Source of the DNA: Dermanyssus gallinae
Taxonomy: Eukaryota > Arthropoda > Arachnida > Mesostigmata > Dermanyssidae
NCBI GenBank assembly: GCA_003439945.1
Contig: QVRM01006590.1
Coordinates: 253,551-317,550, forward strand
Direction of reading: 5' to 3'
DNA length: 64,000 nucleotides
The position numbers and the translations under genes were made by a program. Shown piece after piece: positions 49,990 to 61,352 of the stretch (positions within the stretch are counted from its first letter, which is position 1; every line of letters begins with the position of its first letter). Below the pieces are notes generated by a model. It was given only the letters and a program-made list of their open reading frames with translations, made no database searches and was not told the DNA's origin.

Positions 49990-51220
49990 GGCCATGGAAG
50001 CTCCTTTCAGCATTTTGGGGGAAAACAATCCTTAACACGTAACAATAACCTGCTTCCCTTTAAATACTATGTGGGCAACAAGCATGATTGTTTTTACGCA
50101 TATAAGATGTCCTTAGATTACATCGCAATTGAGCCCATCCTCCGAGTGTTGAGCACCGGCGATGACAAGCACTTCTGCTCTAGCTTAGCGAACACACACC
50201 GTCATGCTTTCATTTATATCTGCTTGATCCGCCACCCGTCGTAATGGCTCGATTGATTATGTCTTCTACCATAGTTTTTTTCAGCAAGCTGGAGGGACAT
50301 AATAAAATGTGCCACATGCTATTGATGATGATGCAGGCACTGTACAACAGGATTTTATTGACCATTATTCCATTATAATCGGGCACATTTATATCTACGT
50401 TGCCTTTGTCGCTGCACCAAAATTTGGTCAAGACATCAGCAGGTAGGAAGCATTGCACGCAAGATGGCCGCTTCGCTTTTTGTATCTGTTCTTACCGTAT
50501 TGTCGGTCCGATGTCGGCCATTGTTCAAGTTCCCGTGGTCGTAGGCTAATTTTGGGCTTTCTGAGCCAAACATGCTGTGTGCTTGCTTGAAGCTGATGTT
50601 TATGCGGATGGAGCTGGCCAGGGCGCTGGCTAGGAAAGAGGAGCAGCGCAAATGTAGTAGGGTCGCATCTTGGACGCACCCATAACTTGGGACGAGATGG
50701 ACGACGATGACGACGCCGACCCTGCTCGACTCGACTCCTACGTCCACCTTTCGTCCCAAATGCATGAGCATGAGGTACTCGGCGTACCGCATTTGCGCAG
50801 ACAGACCCGAGGCGAGGCGGCCCCTTTCAGCGACTTCAATGATCGGGAAGGCGTGGACTACGATGGATACGTGAGTCGTGCGTGTGCCCTTCAGCAGCAG
50901 CAAGCAACAACAACAACAACAACACAGGCGGTAGATAGGTAAGTTGGGTGAAAAGCGGAGAATAGAGTGTCGAGTGGGCGCTTGTATCTGCCTAACTCTA
51001 AACGCATCGCAGAAATAACGGCAGCAACATGCGCAGCGGCTGGAAACAACAGCCCGAATCTGCGTTTCTTCCGCCGTTGTTGCGGTTGCAAATCACCTAG
51101 GGTACGCGAGGCGACGGCATTCCTAGAGCGATCATGGTCCCTCCTCCCTCTACGACGATTGATGTTATGACTTGTAATAGTCCTAGCCTTCAAAACCATC
51201 TATTCAAAGATTGGCAGTCG
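49990..51220. other. non-coding DNA
   Basis: No gene recognised. Frames near 50436-50942 are open on both strands but show no domain. Confidence 0.5.
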
Positions 51221-51223
51221 AGC

Positions 51224-51264
<41 letters not shown>

Positions 51265-51268
51265 ATAT
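51224..51268. repeat. (TA)n microsatellite, interrupted
   Basis: About 45 bases of alternating TA with a phase break. Confidence 0.95.
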
Positions 51269-51269
51269 T

Positions 51270-51644
51270 TATGTACCTACGTGGATGCGTATATACGCGT
51301 ATATGTGCACTTACAAAGTTATTGTAATCAATAGAAGGCCACGATGAGTTTTTATCCACGTTTCCACTTCGCTACTGCAGCTCCAGAATCCCTGTCTCTC
51401 TGATACTAAAGCAAACACACGGACATAAAAATGTACGTGTATATATCATATGTGCGATGTTGTTGACAGTTGATGTTGTTGATAGTTGTGTATAGCTAAC
51501 GCAAGAATTAGGGTGGCATATTTTAGTTGTCCATCGGCTTGCTGAGTTCAACGTGGGTCTAATGTCTAGTTTCAATGTAGGCATGCATCCAGTTATCTAT
51601 TGGTCCTATCAACCGCTCTATTTATCTGTCCAACTATCTATCTA

Positions 51645-51678
<34 letters not shown>

Positions 51679-52548
51679 CGTACATACACCAAGAGGTGAG
51701 TTCGGGCCCAAAATTAGCTCTGGCGGCGGCGAGAGGAGGAAGGAACGGAGCTTGGCCGAGCGTCTTAGGAAGGACACCATCAATGACTTGGCCGGATACA
51801 CGAAATCAAATTAGTTCTGAATACAAACTCTCTTCTAAGCTCCACGGCTCCATCCGTCGCTCTCAGTATGAAAAATTCTCACCACACGCGCGGCCAAGCG
51901 AGAAGCCGACCGAGAGGGACGAATGAATGTATGAACGCAGTAAGGCTAGCCGGCTAGGGGTACACTGTAAGACCCACCCTGCTGAGGACGGGCTGCAGAA
52001 TGCAAAAGACATCACAGGCGAAGGAGACTTGAGAGCGTATGAGCGAGAGAGAGAAATAAAGAAGGCGGGAAAGAGAGGAGAGAGTGGGAGGGAGGGTGAG
52101 AAGGAAGAGGAAAAAGAAAGAGGCGAAAGATAGAGAGAGAGAGGGGGGGCAGGAGATGCAGAACGGGAGCGGGGGGCTTTGACTTCATCCTACTGGACAG
52201 AGCCTCAGTCCTGGACGTGGCCGGCTTGCCGGCGATGGCAGTGAGCGATGAATGAGCTAGCTGCATGCAGTGACTGGGCTGACAATCGGGACATCGGGGC
52301 AGGATCGGGATTTCACTAGTTGACGAGACAACCGACGACAGTCCAGCGGCGCGGAAGAAGCGGAGGTAGAAGACGGAGAAGGAAGAAAGCTGGCTCTGGT
52401 CGAGCGGTATTATAACTCGGGTGGGCCGCTGCTCGTAACGCTTAAGTTTGCAATAACCCGCATAGGACAGAATAGGTTCAGATTTGCCGTCGCCTTCAGC
52501 TCGTTTAATTGGAGCTGAGAAGGATACATGTATGTGTGCATATGTATG

Positions 52549-52550
<2 letters not shown>
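51270..52550. other. non-coding DNA with a TA tract and a purine-rich stretch
   Basis: TA tract at 51653-51678 after CTAT repeats. 52040-52190 is strongly purine-rich (GAGA and GGAG words) on the plus strand. Nothing else recognised. Confidence 0.55.
51653..51678. repeat. (TA)n microsatellite
   Basis: About 26 bases of alternating TA after TATC and CT repeats. Confidence 0.9.
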
Positions 52551-52720
<170 letters not shown>

Positions 52721-53362
52721 AATAGACAATCATCTCTACGTAAAGGGATCTAAAGCCATTTAGCAATTAGCGCTAAGATGACCTTTTGAAAGGTCAATCC
52801 TGTACAGGTGGGTGGAATGACATTTTGTATAAATGCCAATGCCTTAGCTCGTTTATGTTTTGAGCCACCGACATTTGTCGACAGCTGTATACAGCGCATG
52901 AAGCGTAAATCAGTTAGGTAATTTGACATTTAAGGGTGGATTACAGCGCTTGTCGAAAAGGTAACGATTAAGACGATTGGCAATCTGAGCTGTTCTAACG
53001 CTCTGCATGGTACATTATATCGATTTGCGTTCGGTGTATGTCTAATCTGCGTCGACGTCCAACAACAAATAGGCTCGTTAGAGCTGTCTCTCTAATCTGA
53101 TCTTCTTAGTTGGCTGTGTCGACCAATAAACTCACGAGTACGGTAGCAGGACGAACAGCAGCAGTTGCAGTGGCAGCAGCAGGACAAATAATTATCGCAC
53201 GTATGTAGCGGGTAGTGTCCTGACCTATGCCAGTGCTATTTTGTCGGGCCAACGAAATTCACCTGAATGCGCTCTAAAATGCGCTCGACACACAACAGAA
53301 GTTACAGGTAATTATCGCATTTGATCTTTAAATAGCACTCTTCCTCAATCTTTGTCTCTTCG

Positions 53363-53393
<31 letters not shown>

Positions 53394-53760
53394 CACCTCT
53401 TCCTATCTCACCACGCCACGGTCGCTCTATCTATCTTAGCTCTCCCTCTCTATCCGTAGCCAATAACGCCACGAGAAGTGAACAGACAACGAACTCAATG
53501 CGGGACGCGGTGGTGCCAGTGTCGTTGTCGTCATGGTCGTCGTCGTTGTGGTGGTGGTGGTGGTATGCGTCGAGATAAGGACACCGACCCACACTAACAA
53601 CATACCGGGACTGGCGTTTCCCATCGTGGTCTGGAGGGGTCTCGTCTCTTTCTCTCTCTCGTCCCGTCTGGTGGTGATCTTAGTGCAAAGCTGGCAGCAG
53701 TAACGGGGGGAAGGGGGGTAGTGACGACGCTGCCGATCCTCTTGCTGCCTTTGCGATGCT
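52721..53760. other. non-coding DNA
   Basis: TA tract at 53363-53389 and GTG/GTC triplets at 53521-53565. No gene. Confidence 0.55.
53363..53389. repeat. (TA)n microsatellite
   Basis: About 27 bases of alternating TA. Confidence 0.9.
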
Positions 53761-53761
53761 A

Positions 53762-53887
53762 CTGCGCCTTCTTCCCTGCGCCTTCGTCCCTGCGCCTTCT
53801 TCTCTGTGCCCTCTTCTCTGTGCCTTCTCCCCTGTGCCTCTACCCCTGCGCCTCCACCCCTGCCACTTCTCCCCTGTGCCTTCTCCT
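53762..53887 (+). repeat. 14-bp minisatellite, nine units
   Basis: Nine consecutive 14-base units related to CTGYGCCTTCTCCC, with one to four changes each and no length change. Because 14 is not a multiple of three, the reading frame rotates through the array, which argues against a coding role. Confidence 0.92.
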
Positions 53888-54005
53888 GCTGTTATTGTCA
53901 GCAGTGCCTGTAGTAGCAGTTGTGGGGGTCGGCGCATGGACTTGTAGCAGCAGCAGCGGCTAACTTAGCAGCATCAATAGCCGCGCAGTTGTCGGTGGTC
54001 GTATA

Positions 54006-54034
54006 ATAGTAGTAGTAGTAGTAGCAGTAGTAGC
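54006..54034 (+). repeat. (TAG)n repeat
   Basis: About 29 bases of TAG triplets, with more scattered AGT and GTA triplets up to about 54120. Confidence 0.85.
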
Positions 54035-54129
54035 GTTAGAACGGTGTTAGTAGTAATAGAAGTAGTAGTGGTAGCATTCGCAGTGGTAGAAGTAGAATCT
54101 ATAGGAGTGGTAGTAGTAGTGATTGGGCA

Positions 54130-54604
54130 TCGGACCTGTTATGACTCAGCCGTCCGCTTCAGGCCAGCGTTATGGGCCCCATGTCGCGCCATCCTGTAGC
54201 CACGTTGTGTGACGCTCTCCCTCTAGCCCTATCCCTATGCTTACTTCAAGTTGTCTCTCTCTCTTGTTTTCCCTGTCCCCTTCTTGTGAGGACGCTCGCA
54301 ATTTCACCGCCTAACTGACCCTTGTGAAAGGAGAGCGACCGCAGGGGCGAACATCGTACAGTGACCCACCCCTTCATACCTGTACACAGACACACGTAGA
54401 GGCCTGTACGCGTACATACATATTTGTCTACAGAAACGCTACATATCATTTAAACAAATATTCAAATCCCTATATGTACAAGTTCGGACATGCTTACATG
54501 TTGTACATGTAGAGATAATACACACGACGCGCATACACATAAGTATGTACACACACATATGCACGTACATACTTAGCCATCAAGGAAGACTGCGTGAAAA
54601 ACGT
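54130..54604. other. non-coding DNA
   Basis: Nothing recognised. ACATA-rich words lie in 54410-54570. Confidence 0.5.
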
Positions 54605-54605
54605 T

Positions 54606-54700
54606 AACAAAACAACAACAACGGCAACAACAACAACAACGACATCATAAGGATGTTCTTCTACAACAACAACGACAACAACGATAACTACTACTGCAAT
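54606..54700 (+). repeat. (CAA)n repeat, interrupted
   Basis: Two CAA/CGA clusters separated by about 20 bases. Confidence 0.85.
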
Positions 54701-55276
54701 TTCAGTCGAAACTACTTCCGCTTCACTTTGCTAGCGTGATCTTACGCGCAAGGCGCCGGTTCAGTTCCGGACGGTGTAACCTTACAAATAGAGGGCACGA
54801 GAAAAAACAGGTGCTACATGCCCTCCTTATACGGTATAGTATTGAGGTGTCATTGTTTACATCCATCGATCGATGCTGCAAGCCAACCGCGCTTGTATTC
54901 GCAACGAACCACACCAGCATTAGCGGCCCGGCAGGCACGCAGACAAACGGTGGTCACGGAAGACAAATAAGTGCTGCACTGGTACTACCACCGTCACCGA
55001 AGCTCTACCGTCGTAGCCGCCGCCAGCGGTACAGCCGAACGTTTGGGTCTGTCATATGTTCGCGTTTAAGTGAAGAGACAAGTGTGTATTGCTTCTTGGA
55101 GATGCAATTGCTGTCCGGCGAAAGCCAACGAAAAGCCGTCGAAAATAACAGTCGTTGAATGTTGCAGTCAGTAACAGCAACAAACATAGTGGCAAAGCAA
55201 CAAACCAGCGGCGTAGGCGAAGTCAACAACGACGACGACGGCGTCACCAAGAAAGACAGGAATGAGGCCGGCACTT

Positions 55277-55428
55277 CAAGAACAACCACAACAGCAGCAA
55301 CAGCAGCTGCAGCAACAATGACGACATCATCAACAATAGCACCAACGATAGCAACAACCACACCTGTAATAATAACAGCGACAACAACAACATCAACAGC
55401 AACGACGCAACAACAGTAACAACGACAA

Positions 55429-55464
<36 letters not shown>

Positions 55465-55560
55465 AAACAACAACAGCAACAACGACGACAAGAACAATAA
55501 CAATAACGACAGTAACAACCACATCCATGTAAACAACAACAGTACGTATAACAACAACCA
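55277..55560 (+). repeat. long CAA/ACA/ACG triplet field
   Basis: About 280 bases of CAA-type triplets with CAG, ACG and ATA variants. The purest CAA part lies at about 55430-55480. Thr/Ala/Gln frames on one strand and Val/Leu frames on the other derive from it. Confidence 0.9.
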
Positions 55561-55564
55561 TTAG

Positions 55565-57600
55565 GTGATTAGCTAATCGCGTCCTCCCACCAACGACGCC
55601 ACAATATGAAGTTGGTCAGAATCTATTTTCGGCGAAAGCAGAGTGGTGCAGCCTGTGTAACAACATCACCTCCACCGCCCACACCAAAAGCAACATCATC
55701 ACGAACAAAACACCAATAACAACCACAACAACAACAGCATCCACGCCAACCGCGATCCAACTTTGACGCAGGGGCCAGGACGGACGGGTTAAACGGATTG
55801 AACGGCGGGCTAGCGCGGAAAACAGCCAAAGGTGGCTTGACCAGCTTATTCGTTCGCCTGTTCTACATAGACACGGCGCTTCGAAGCGCTCCTGTGGCCA
55901 CGATGTCAATGATGCGATGATGGTGATGATAAATGGGGTGGACAGGCCATGGATAGGCCGCGTAGCATTGCGTGGGGTAACCGCTCTTCCACCTATCCAT
56001 CTGCCTGTCGGTCTGTCTGTTTGGTTGTGTGTCCGTCCGCCCGTGTGCACGGAGGCGTAGGAGGGAGAGAATGCGTTTGTATGCTTGTCTACAGGCTTTT
56101 CGCAAAGTTCGCAATGTGGTGTCGAGCAAACGTCGATCGTTCAAGCCCGTCGCAGCCGGAGGAACAACAGAAGGAAGATATAGAGAAGAGAAAGGAAGAG
56201 GACAATCAAGAAGCAGGGAGGAAACAAGGGAGGGAGGGAGGGAGGGAGAGAGAGAACAAAACTCCCGATAGGCGGAACAAGGGACATTGGCGGCACCGGC
56301 ACAATGCGTTAGGCGCGAGGCAAAATGACGCCGTCAAAGTGTCCAGTTGGCTGACGGCGCCGCCGCCGCACGTTGCAGGCACGCTATGACCACCGGATCT
56401 CGCTTGCCATCAACATAAATGTACATACGCATAAGCTGCGACTGAAGGCCACGTAAACTAGATCAGGGTTAAGGGGACTTACTTAGGTTAGTGGGTGGGG
56501 TTATGTCCCGGAGGTGGCGTTATCTTCCACCAGGCCTTTTCCCCTCATCACCGGACGGGATTAGTCGCTTCGTAGAGGCCAGTATCTGATCTGTTACGGC
56601 CGGTCTATTGGTTTTGTGGAATTCCGTGTTTTGTACGCGATCTATCTATCTGACGCTAAGTCGGCTGCACGACGATATCGTCATGAGGCGTATCTAACAT
56701 TATGAAGGTGACATTATGAAGTAGAACAAGAAAGATAATTATAAGGCAGCAAACAATAAGGCGAAGTAGTTGTTTTCGATTTCTATTAGGTATCCATGTT
56801 ATCACCACCACCACCAACATCGAAGGTTACATGTACTTGTGGTGGCTGCATATAACGTAATATAGTCAGTGATTAAAGCTCTTCGCGGGTGCGGGTGAGC
56901 ATGAATAGCTGCGTACCGGCTAGGTGCTCACGCAGAGCTTTTGTTTAACTTTATTGAGTGAAAGCACGTAATTCGTTTTCGATCTAACTAAATAACTGCC
57001 GATCAGGATGGTCATCCGATTTTCATTGACTGACGCGGGTGCAGCCATATAAAATCGTCTAGCCATTTGCTTACACATTGACCGCCTGCTTGGACGAGCG
57101 GCTAACGTTGCCTCATTCAACGACAGCAACGACAAACAGGTGTGCGGGCCAATTACTATGCAGTAAACCGCCTCAATTGGGTATTGGCAAGCCAGTGAAC
57201 ATTGATACACTATAGCGCATTCATTGACATCCATCCCATTTAGATCCGCCCACGGCGGTGGCCACGATGAACCCGACCGGTTATTATGACGGTAAACGAC
57301 AATGTGCTCGTGTTCTGACGCGATCGGATCGAGAAACAGCCAGTCGGAGTGCATACGTCGGAATTGCCAGATCGAAACGGCCGTGTTATTCAGAGGTCAT
57401 ACAGAGGAAACGGAGTGAATTATTTTACGGCAGCAGAAACTGTTAAAGCAGAGATGATTTACCGATGCCAATGCTGGCTGGGCAAACGCAGCTGACAGTG
57501 AGGGGAACGGCGTACTGAAGCAGCAACCGCGAAACGGAGACAGCGATGCAGGGATGACGGCAATGCAAAACGGCTACAGCAGCAGCCGCAGCAGTTGGAG
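55565..57600. other. non-coding DNA
   Basis: A (GGGA)n run at about 56229-56252 sits in a purine-rich stretch (56155-56265). Overlapping frames near 55616-56389 are open on both strands without any domain. The rest is unremarkable. Confidence 0.5.
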
Positions 57601-57689
57601 CAGGGGCAGCTATGATGCAACGTGTTGAGGCAGCGCCTGGAACAACGACAAAACGAATCGTAGCCGCGCTGAGAGCTGACGATGCTGGT

Positions 57690-58610
57690 ATTAGCAGCGA
57701 GAGCGGCCGCGGCAGCAGATATAATAGTAACAGCAGCGGGACAGCAAAGATCATGGCAGCAGCAGCAGCAGCAGCGGGCGCGGCCGTGACAGCAAAGATG
57801 ATGATAGTGGTAGCAGCGGGGGCGGCCGCGGCAGCAAAGATGTTGATAGCGGCAGCAGCAGGAGCAACCGCGGCAGCAAAGTTGTTGATAGTGGCAGCAG
57901 CGGGGGCGGCCGCGGCAGCAGATATCGTAGTATCAGCAGCGGGGGCGGCAGCTACAGAAGAGATCACAGTATCAGCAGTGGGGGCGGCCGCAACAGCAGA
58001 GATCACAGCATCAGCAGTGGGGGCGGCCGCAACAGCAGAGATCACAGCATCAGCAGCGGGGCGGCCGCAACAGCAGAGATCACAGTATCAGCAGCGGGGG
58101 CGGCCGCAACGGCAGAGATCACAGTATCAGCAGCAGAGGCGGCCGTTACAGCAGAGATGAGAGTATCAGCAGTCGGGCCGAGGGCCGCACCAAATATGTT
58201 GATAGCAGCAGAAGCGGGGGCGGCTGCGGTAGCCAAGATTATAACAGCGTCAGCGGGACCGGAAATAAAAATAATAGTAGCAGAATAGATGCTCGTAGCA
58301 GCAGCCGGGGGCGGCCGCAGTAGCCGAGATTATGGTAGCATCAGCGGGAGCGGAAATAATATTAGAAGCAGAATTGATGCTCGTAGCAGCAACGGGGGCG
58401 GCGGAATATATGCTCGTAGCAGCAGCGGGGGCGGCGGAATAAATGCTCATAGCAGCAGCAGCAGCAGCGAGGGCGGCGGAATGGATGCTCGTAGCAGTAG
58501 CGACACAGTGAGAGCGGGGGCGCCAGCAGAAATGATAGTGGCAACAGCGAGGGCGGCCGCAAGAGTAATAGCAGCGGCAGTTGCAGACCAACGCCAGTAC
58601 AAGCAGCAGC
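57690..58610 (+). repeat. NotI-rich coding-like minisatellite (42-, 39- and 33-bp units)
   Basis: A GCGGCCGC-centred unit recurs at 57703, 57780 (variant), 57822, 57864 (variant), 57906, 57945 (variant), 57984, 58023, 58061, 58100 and 58139 (variant). Periods are 42, then 39 with one slip to 38. A looser 33-bp GGGGGCGGCGGAAT/GCTCGTAGCAGC family continues to about 58500, with further octamers at 58311 and 58553. Read in the GGC-GGC-CGC frame, the 39-bp unit is a 13-residue Gly/Ser/Arg module (GGGRNSRDHSISS) built mostly of purine-any-pyrimidine codons. That frame breaks by single bases near 57745, 58060, 58305 and 58520. Both strands also have long Ala-rich open frames. It is either a pure minisatellite or the remnant of a low-complexity protein; the slips make a working gene unlikely. 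Confidence 0.85.
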
Positions 58611-58620
58611 GGTAGTAGTG

Positions 58621-58621
58621 T

Positions 58622-58657
<36 letters not shown>

Positions 58658-58673
58658 CAGCAGCAGCAGCAGC
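58621..58673 (+). repeat. (AGT)n-(AGC)n triplet repeat
   Basis: About 36 bases of AGT triplets continuing into AGC triplets. Confidence 0.95.
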
Positions 58674-58799
58674 GAAGTCCACGGTGGTAGCAGTGGCGGG
58701 TGAAGTAGTAGTAGTAGCATTAGCAGCCGTCGCGGCAGCAGAAGGGGAAGGAACAGCCGCTCTGGGCCTGCCAATGCCCGGAGGTAATGCGATCAGCTA

Positions 58800-59021
58800 A
58801 TGGAGCCGTGATAAGGTGGGTCAGTGATGATCACTGTTTGCGCTCGCCCGCCGCTCGTGAAGGGGCGTTTAGCATCGCGGCGGCCTGTCGTCGCGAGGCA
58901 CAGCGTCAGGCGAGTCGCCTCTCCTCGGTAGGCGGATTTATCTAACCGCTGTCTCACCGCACAACATACCTGTGTCAAACGAAGGTCTAGGATTCGAACA
59001 GAAGGCCAAAAGGGAGACACA

Positions 59022-59071
<50 letters not shown>

Positions 59072-60157
59072 CAACATAAACGAGGGTAAGAGAGAAACGT
59101 CATGCGTTGAAGGAAACACAAGGACGACTAACTAAGTAGGGTGTTGTCTCAGAGAATGCAGTATTCTTCTGGACGTGCGTCTGCGAATCTTTAACGACCA
59201 ACAAACTAATTAACATATAATCAATGTATTTTACTCGTTTAGCTCCTTGGTCGAGCTGTCTTTAAATGTGTGTGTGTATTTTATTTATATTTGTGCTATT
59301 CCCATTGCTCGTGCTACTCAAGCTTAAGCAATTCGCATTTCCGTTAGTGCATCGCTTCCGAGATGTTACAATTTTATCTAGGGGCCTTTCCACTCTATAT
59401 ATAAATACATTTGTTTCGATGAGCGACGCGACTACTACCAGTAGAAGGCCCATTCGCTCCAGTAGCGACCTGTGGCTCGTCATAGGGACAATACAGAAAG
59501 ATGACATGGTGCCTTGCAAAGAGAGAACTTAGCTCTAGAGTATTCTATCACTATGGGTTCAAGACCTGCCCATTTCCCGGTTATCGGTGTAACTCCACCT
59601 GCCACCTCGTAATCCGAGTCGAAGCTACTACGACACCGAACCGCAGCACGACGATGACCCCGTCGACAAGTTGTCACCATCCGAGGAATAATATACAGCC
59701 TACCGTGTAGTGCCAGTAGTATGTGTACACCGAGCAGGCCGTGTATTCACACGCATGTGTCAAAAATGATCAATCAAAAGTAGACTGACATTCACTACTG
59801 CCGGCCACCGCACAAGTCTACCGAGATCACGCTGCGAGTGCCATACTCGCCCCGACAGTAGCACTCAGTCATGGCTTACCGCCGAACGTCGCCGGCTCAC
59901 TCAACATGCCAGGGGGAGTAGGGGAGCCATAAGCCCATCCCGTGGCCGGGTGTCGTAATGGTACTTCAATGAACTCGGCGCAAACTGGCGGCCATGTACA
60001 AACTCGTGCTTCGTAACAGCCAGCATCGGCTGCCGCCAGCGGCGATGTACTCACCGCACAGCTAATTTACAGCCTGCACGAGCTAGCTGCGACTATGATA
60101 ACGAAGGTCTTATTTAGGGCGGACGGCTTTATTAAACGATAACCGACTCAACAGCAA
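58800..60157. other. non-coding DNA with a TA tract
   Basis: A box B-like GTTCGAATCC on the minus strand near 58992 lacks a correctly placed box A, so no tRNA is called. TA tract at 59021-59069. The rest has no recognised feature. Confidence 0.5.
59021..59069. repeat. (TA)n microsatellite, long
   Basis: About 49 bases of alternating AT with one early G. Confidence 0.95.
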
Positions 60158-60185
60158 CGGCGACAACAACAACAACAACAACAAT
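60158..60185 (+). repeat. (CAA)n repeat
   Basis: About 28 bases of CAA triplets. A GTT tract on the same strand lies 230 bases away (60408-60450), so the two are inverted relative to each other. Confidence 0.85.
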
Positions 60186-60407
60186 GACGACAACGATAGT
60201 GCAACACTACAAAAACACGATATGAATTTGTTTGTGCCCGATAGCGGCTAGGTGCTCCACACCAATGTAACCAAACTACTAAAAGCAACGTAACCTCACT
60301 AAGCACGAAATCAGAAAACAAGCGCGAGGAAGGAAAACGGGACACCTAGAGGAAGTTCAGTTGAAATGGAAAAGTACACTATTTTTGCTGATACGATGAT
60401 TATTTTT

Positions 60408-60450
60408 ATGATTATTGTTGTTGTTGTTGTTGTTGTTGCTATTGTTGTCG
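60408..60450 (+). repeat. (GTT)n repeat
   Basis: About 43 bases of GTT triplets, with a second short run near 60499-60512. Confidence 0.9.
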
Positions 60451-60889
60451 TTCCCGTTATTTTCCGCCACCGTTGCAGATCGACTGGCACCAACAAGATT
60501 TTGTTGTTGTTGTCCCCGTCTCAGACACGTTTGGCGTTGACGTCACTGTTGTGACAAACGTTCTTGTACATAGCTCAAACACAAAGCTGCCTAAACATGA
60601 CCGTGTTCCCTTGCGTTTTAGGACATGGCCAAGTACCGCCAAGGTAAGAAGCCTCTTCCGCCAGAAGAGGTCGCGCATAAGCCCCGCTAGTTACCACAAC
60701 AATTTCCACCCTAAAGTGCATTATGGGGCCGGCGGTTTGCGCTAACCGCCGCATCTGGAACATTTGCGCTATATCTGCAAAATAAAAAATCGGGGTCGTA
60801 ACGGATAGTGTGCAAGTTAAGTTTCTCTGGACAATAGCTACATCTCCTACTACCTGAAAACCGGCGCTTTCACACCCATAATCGGACTT

Positions 60890-61215
60890 TCAATCATCAT
60901 CATCAGCATCATTAGTGTGTATTCTCTATCATCTACAACCCAGCTACCGCCTTCAGCGTTTTCATCATTACTGTGCCTTCACTAGTTAGCTGTTACTATA
61001 GTCGGCATCATCACCACCACAGCCATCATCACTATCAACACCCAGTACTACTATACCTCATCATCAAATACCATCTTAAGCGTCATCATCATTAGTACAT
61101 CTTCATCGTCATCATCATTCATTCCAGCTAGCTTCCACTCATAGTCGTCATCACCATCACCACCAAGGCCATCATCACCATTTTCACCACAGACACCATC
61201 ACTAACTTCACCATC
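60890..61215 (+). repeat. CAT/TCA triplet-rich field
   Basis: About 325 bases dominated by ATC, TCA and CAC triplets, ending about 85 bases before the hairpin upstream of the LINE. It may be part of the LINE 5' region or of the insertion site; the element's 5' end is not visible. Confidence 0.8.
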
Positions 61216-61298
61216 AACGACGCCACTGCCGCCATCCCCATTACGGTAACCAGAATCAATATTATTATATTGAGCGAAAATACAATACGTCTGCGTTT

Positions 61299-61334
61299 GC
61301 CTGTAAACAAACAATATCCTGTTTGTAAACAGGC
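61299..61334 (+). promoter_or_regulatory. inverted repeat just upstream of LINE ORF1
   Basis: GCCTGTAAACAAACA (61299-61313) and TGTTTGTAAACAGGC (61320-61334) are inverted copies matching at 13 of 15 positions around a 6-base spacer. Each arm contains GTAAACA, the core of forkhead-factor sites. The structure ends 18 bases before the ORF1 ATG (61353). A role in transcription or translation of the element is only a suggestion. Confidence 0.4.
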
Positions 61335-61352
61335 GCGGCGTAGCAGGTGGCC

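Noticed and set aside
57443..58045. 200-codon Ala-rich frame on the minus strand
   Set aside because: It is the reverse reading of the NotI-rich minisatellite, and the plus strand is open as well. Treated as a repeat product.
58980..59005. GTTCGAATCC box B on the minus strand
   Set aside because: No box A at a usable distance upstream; an isolated decamer match.
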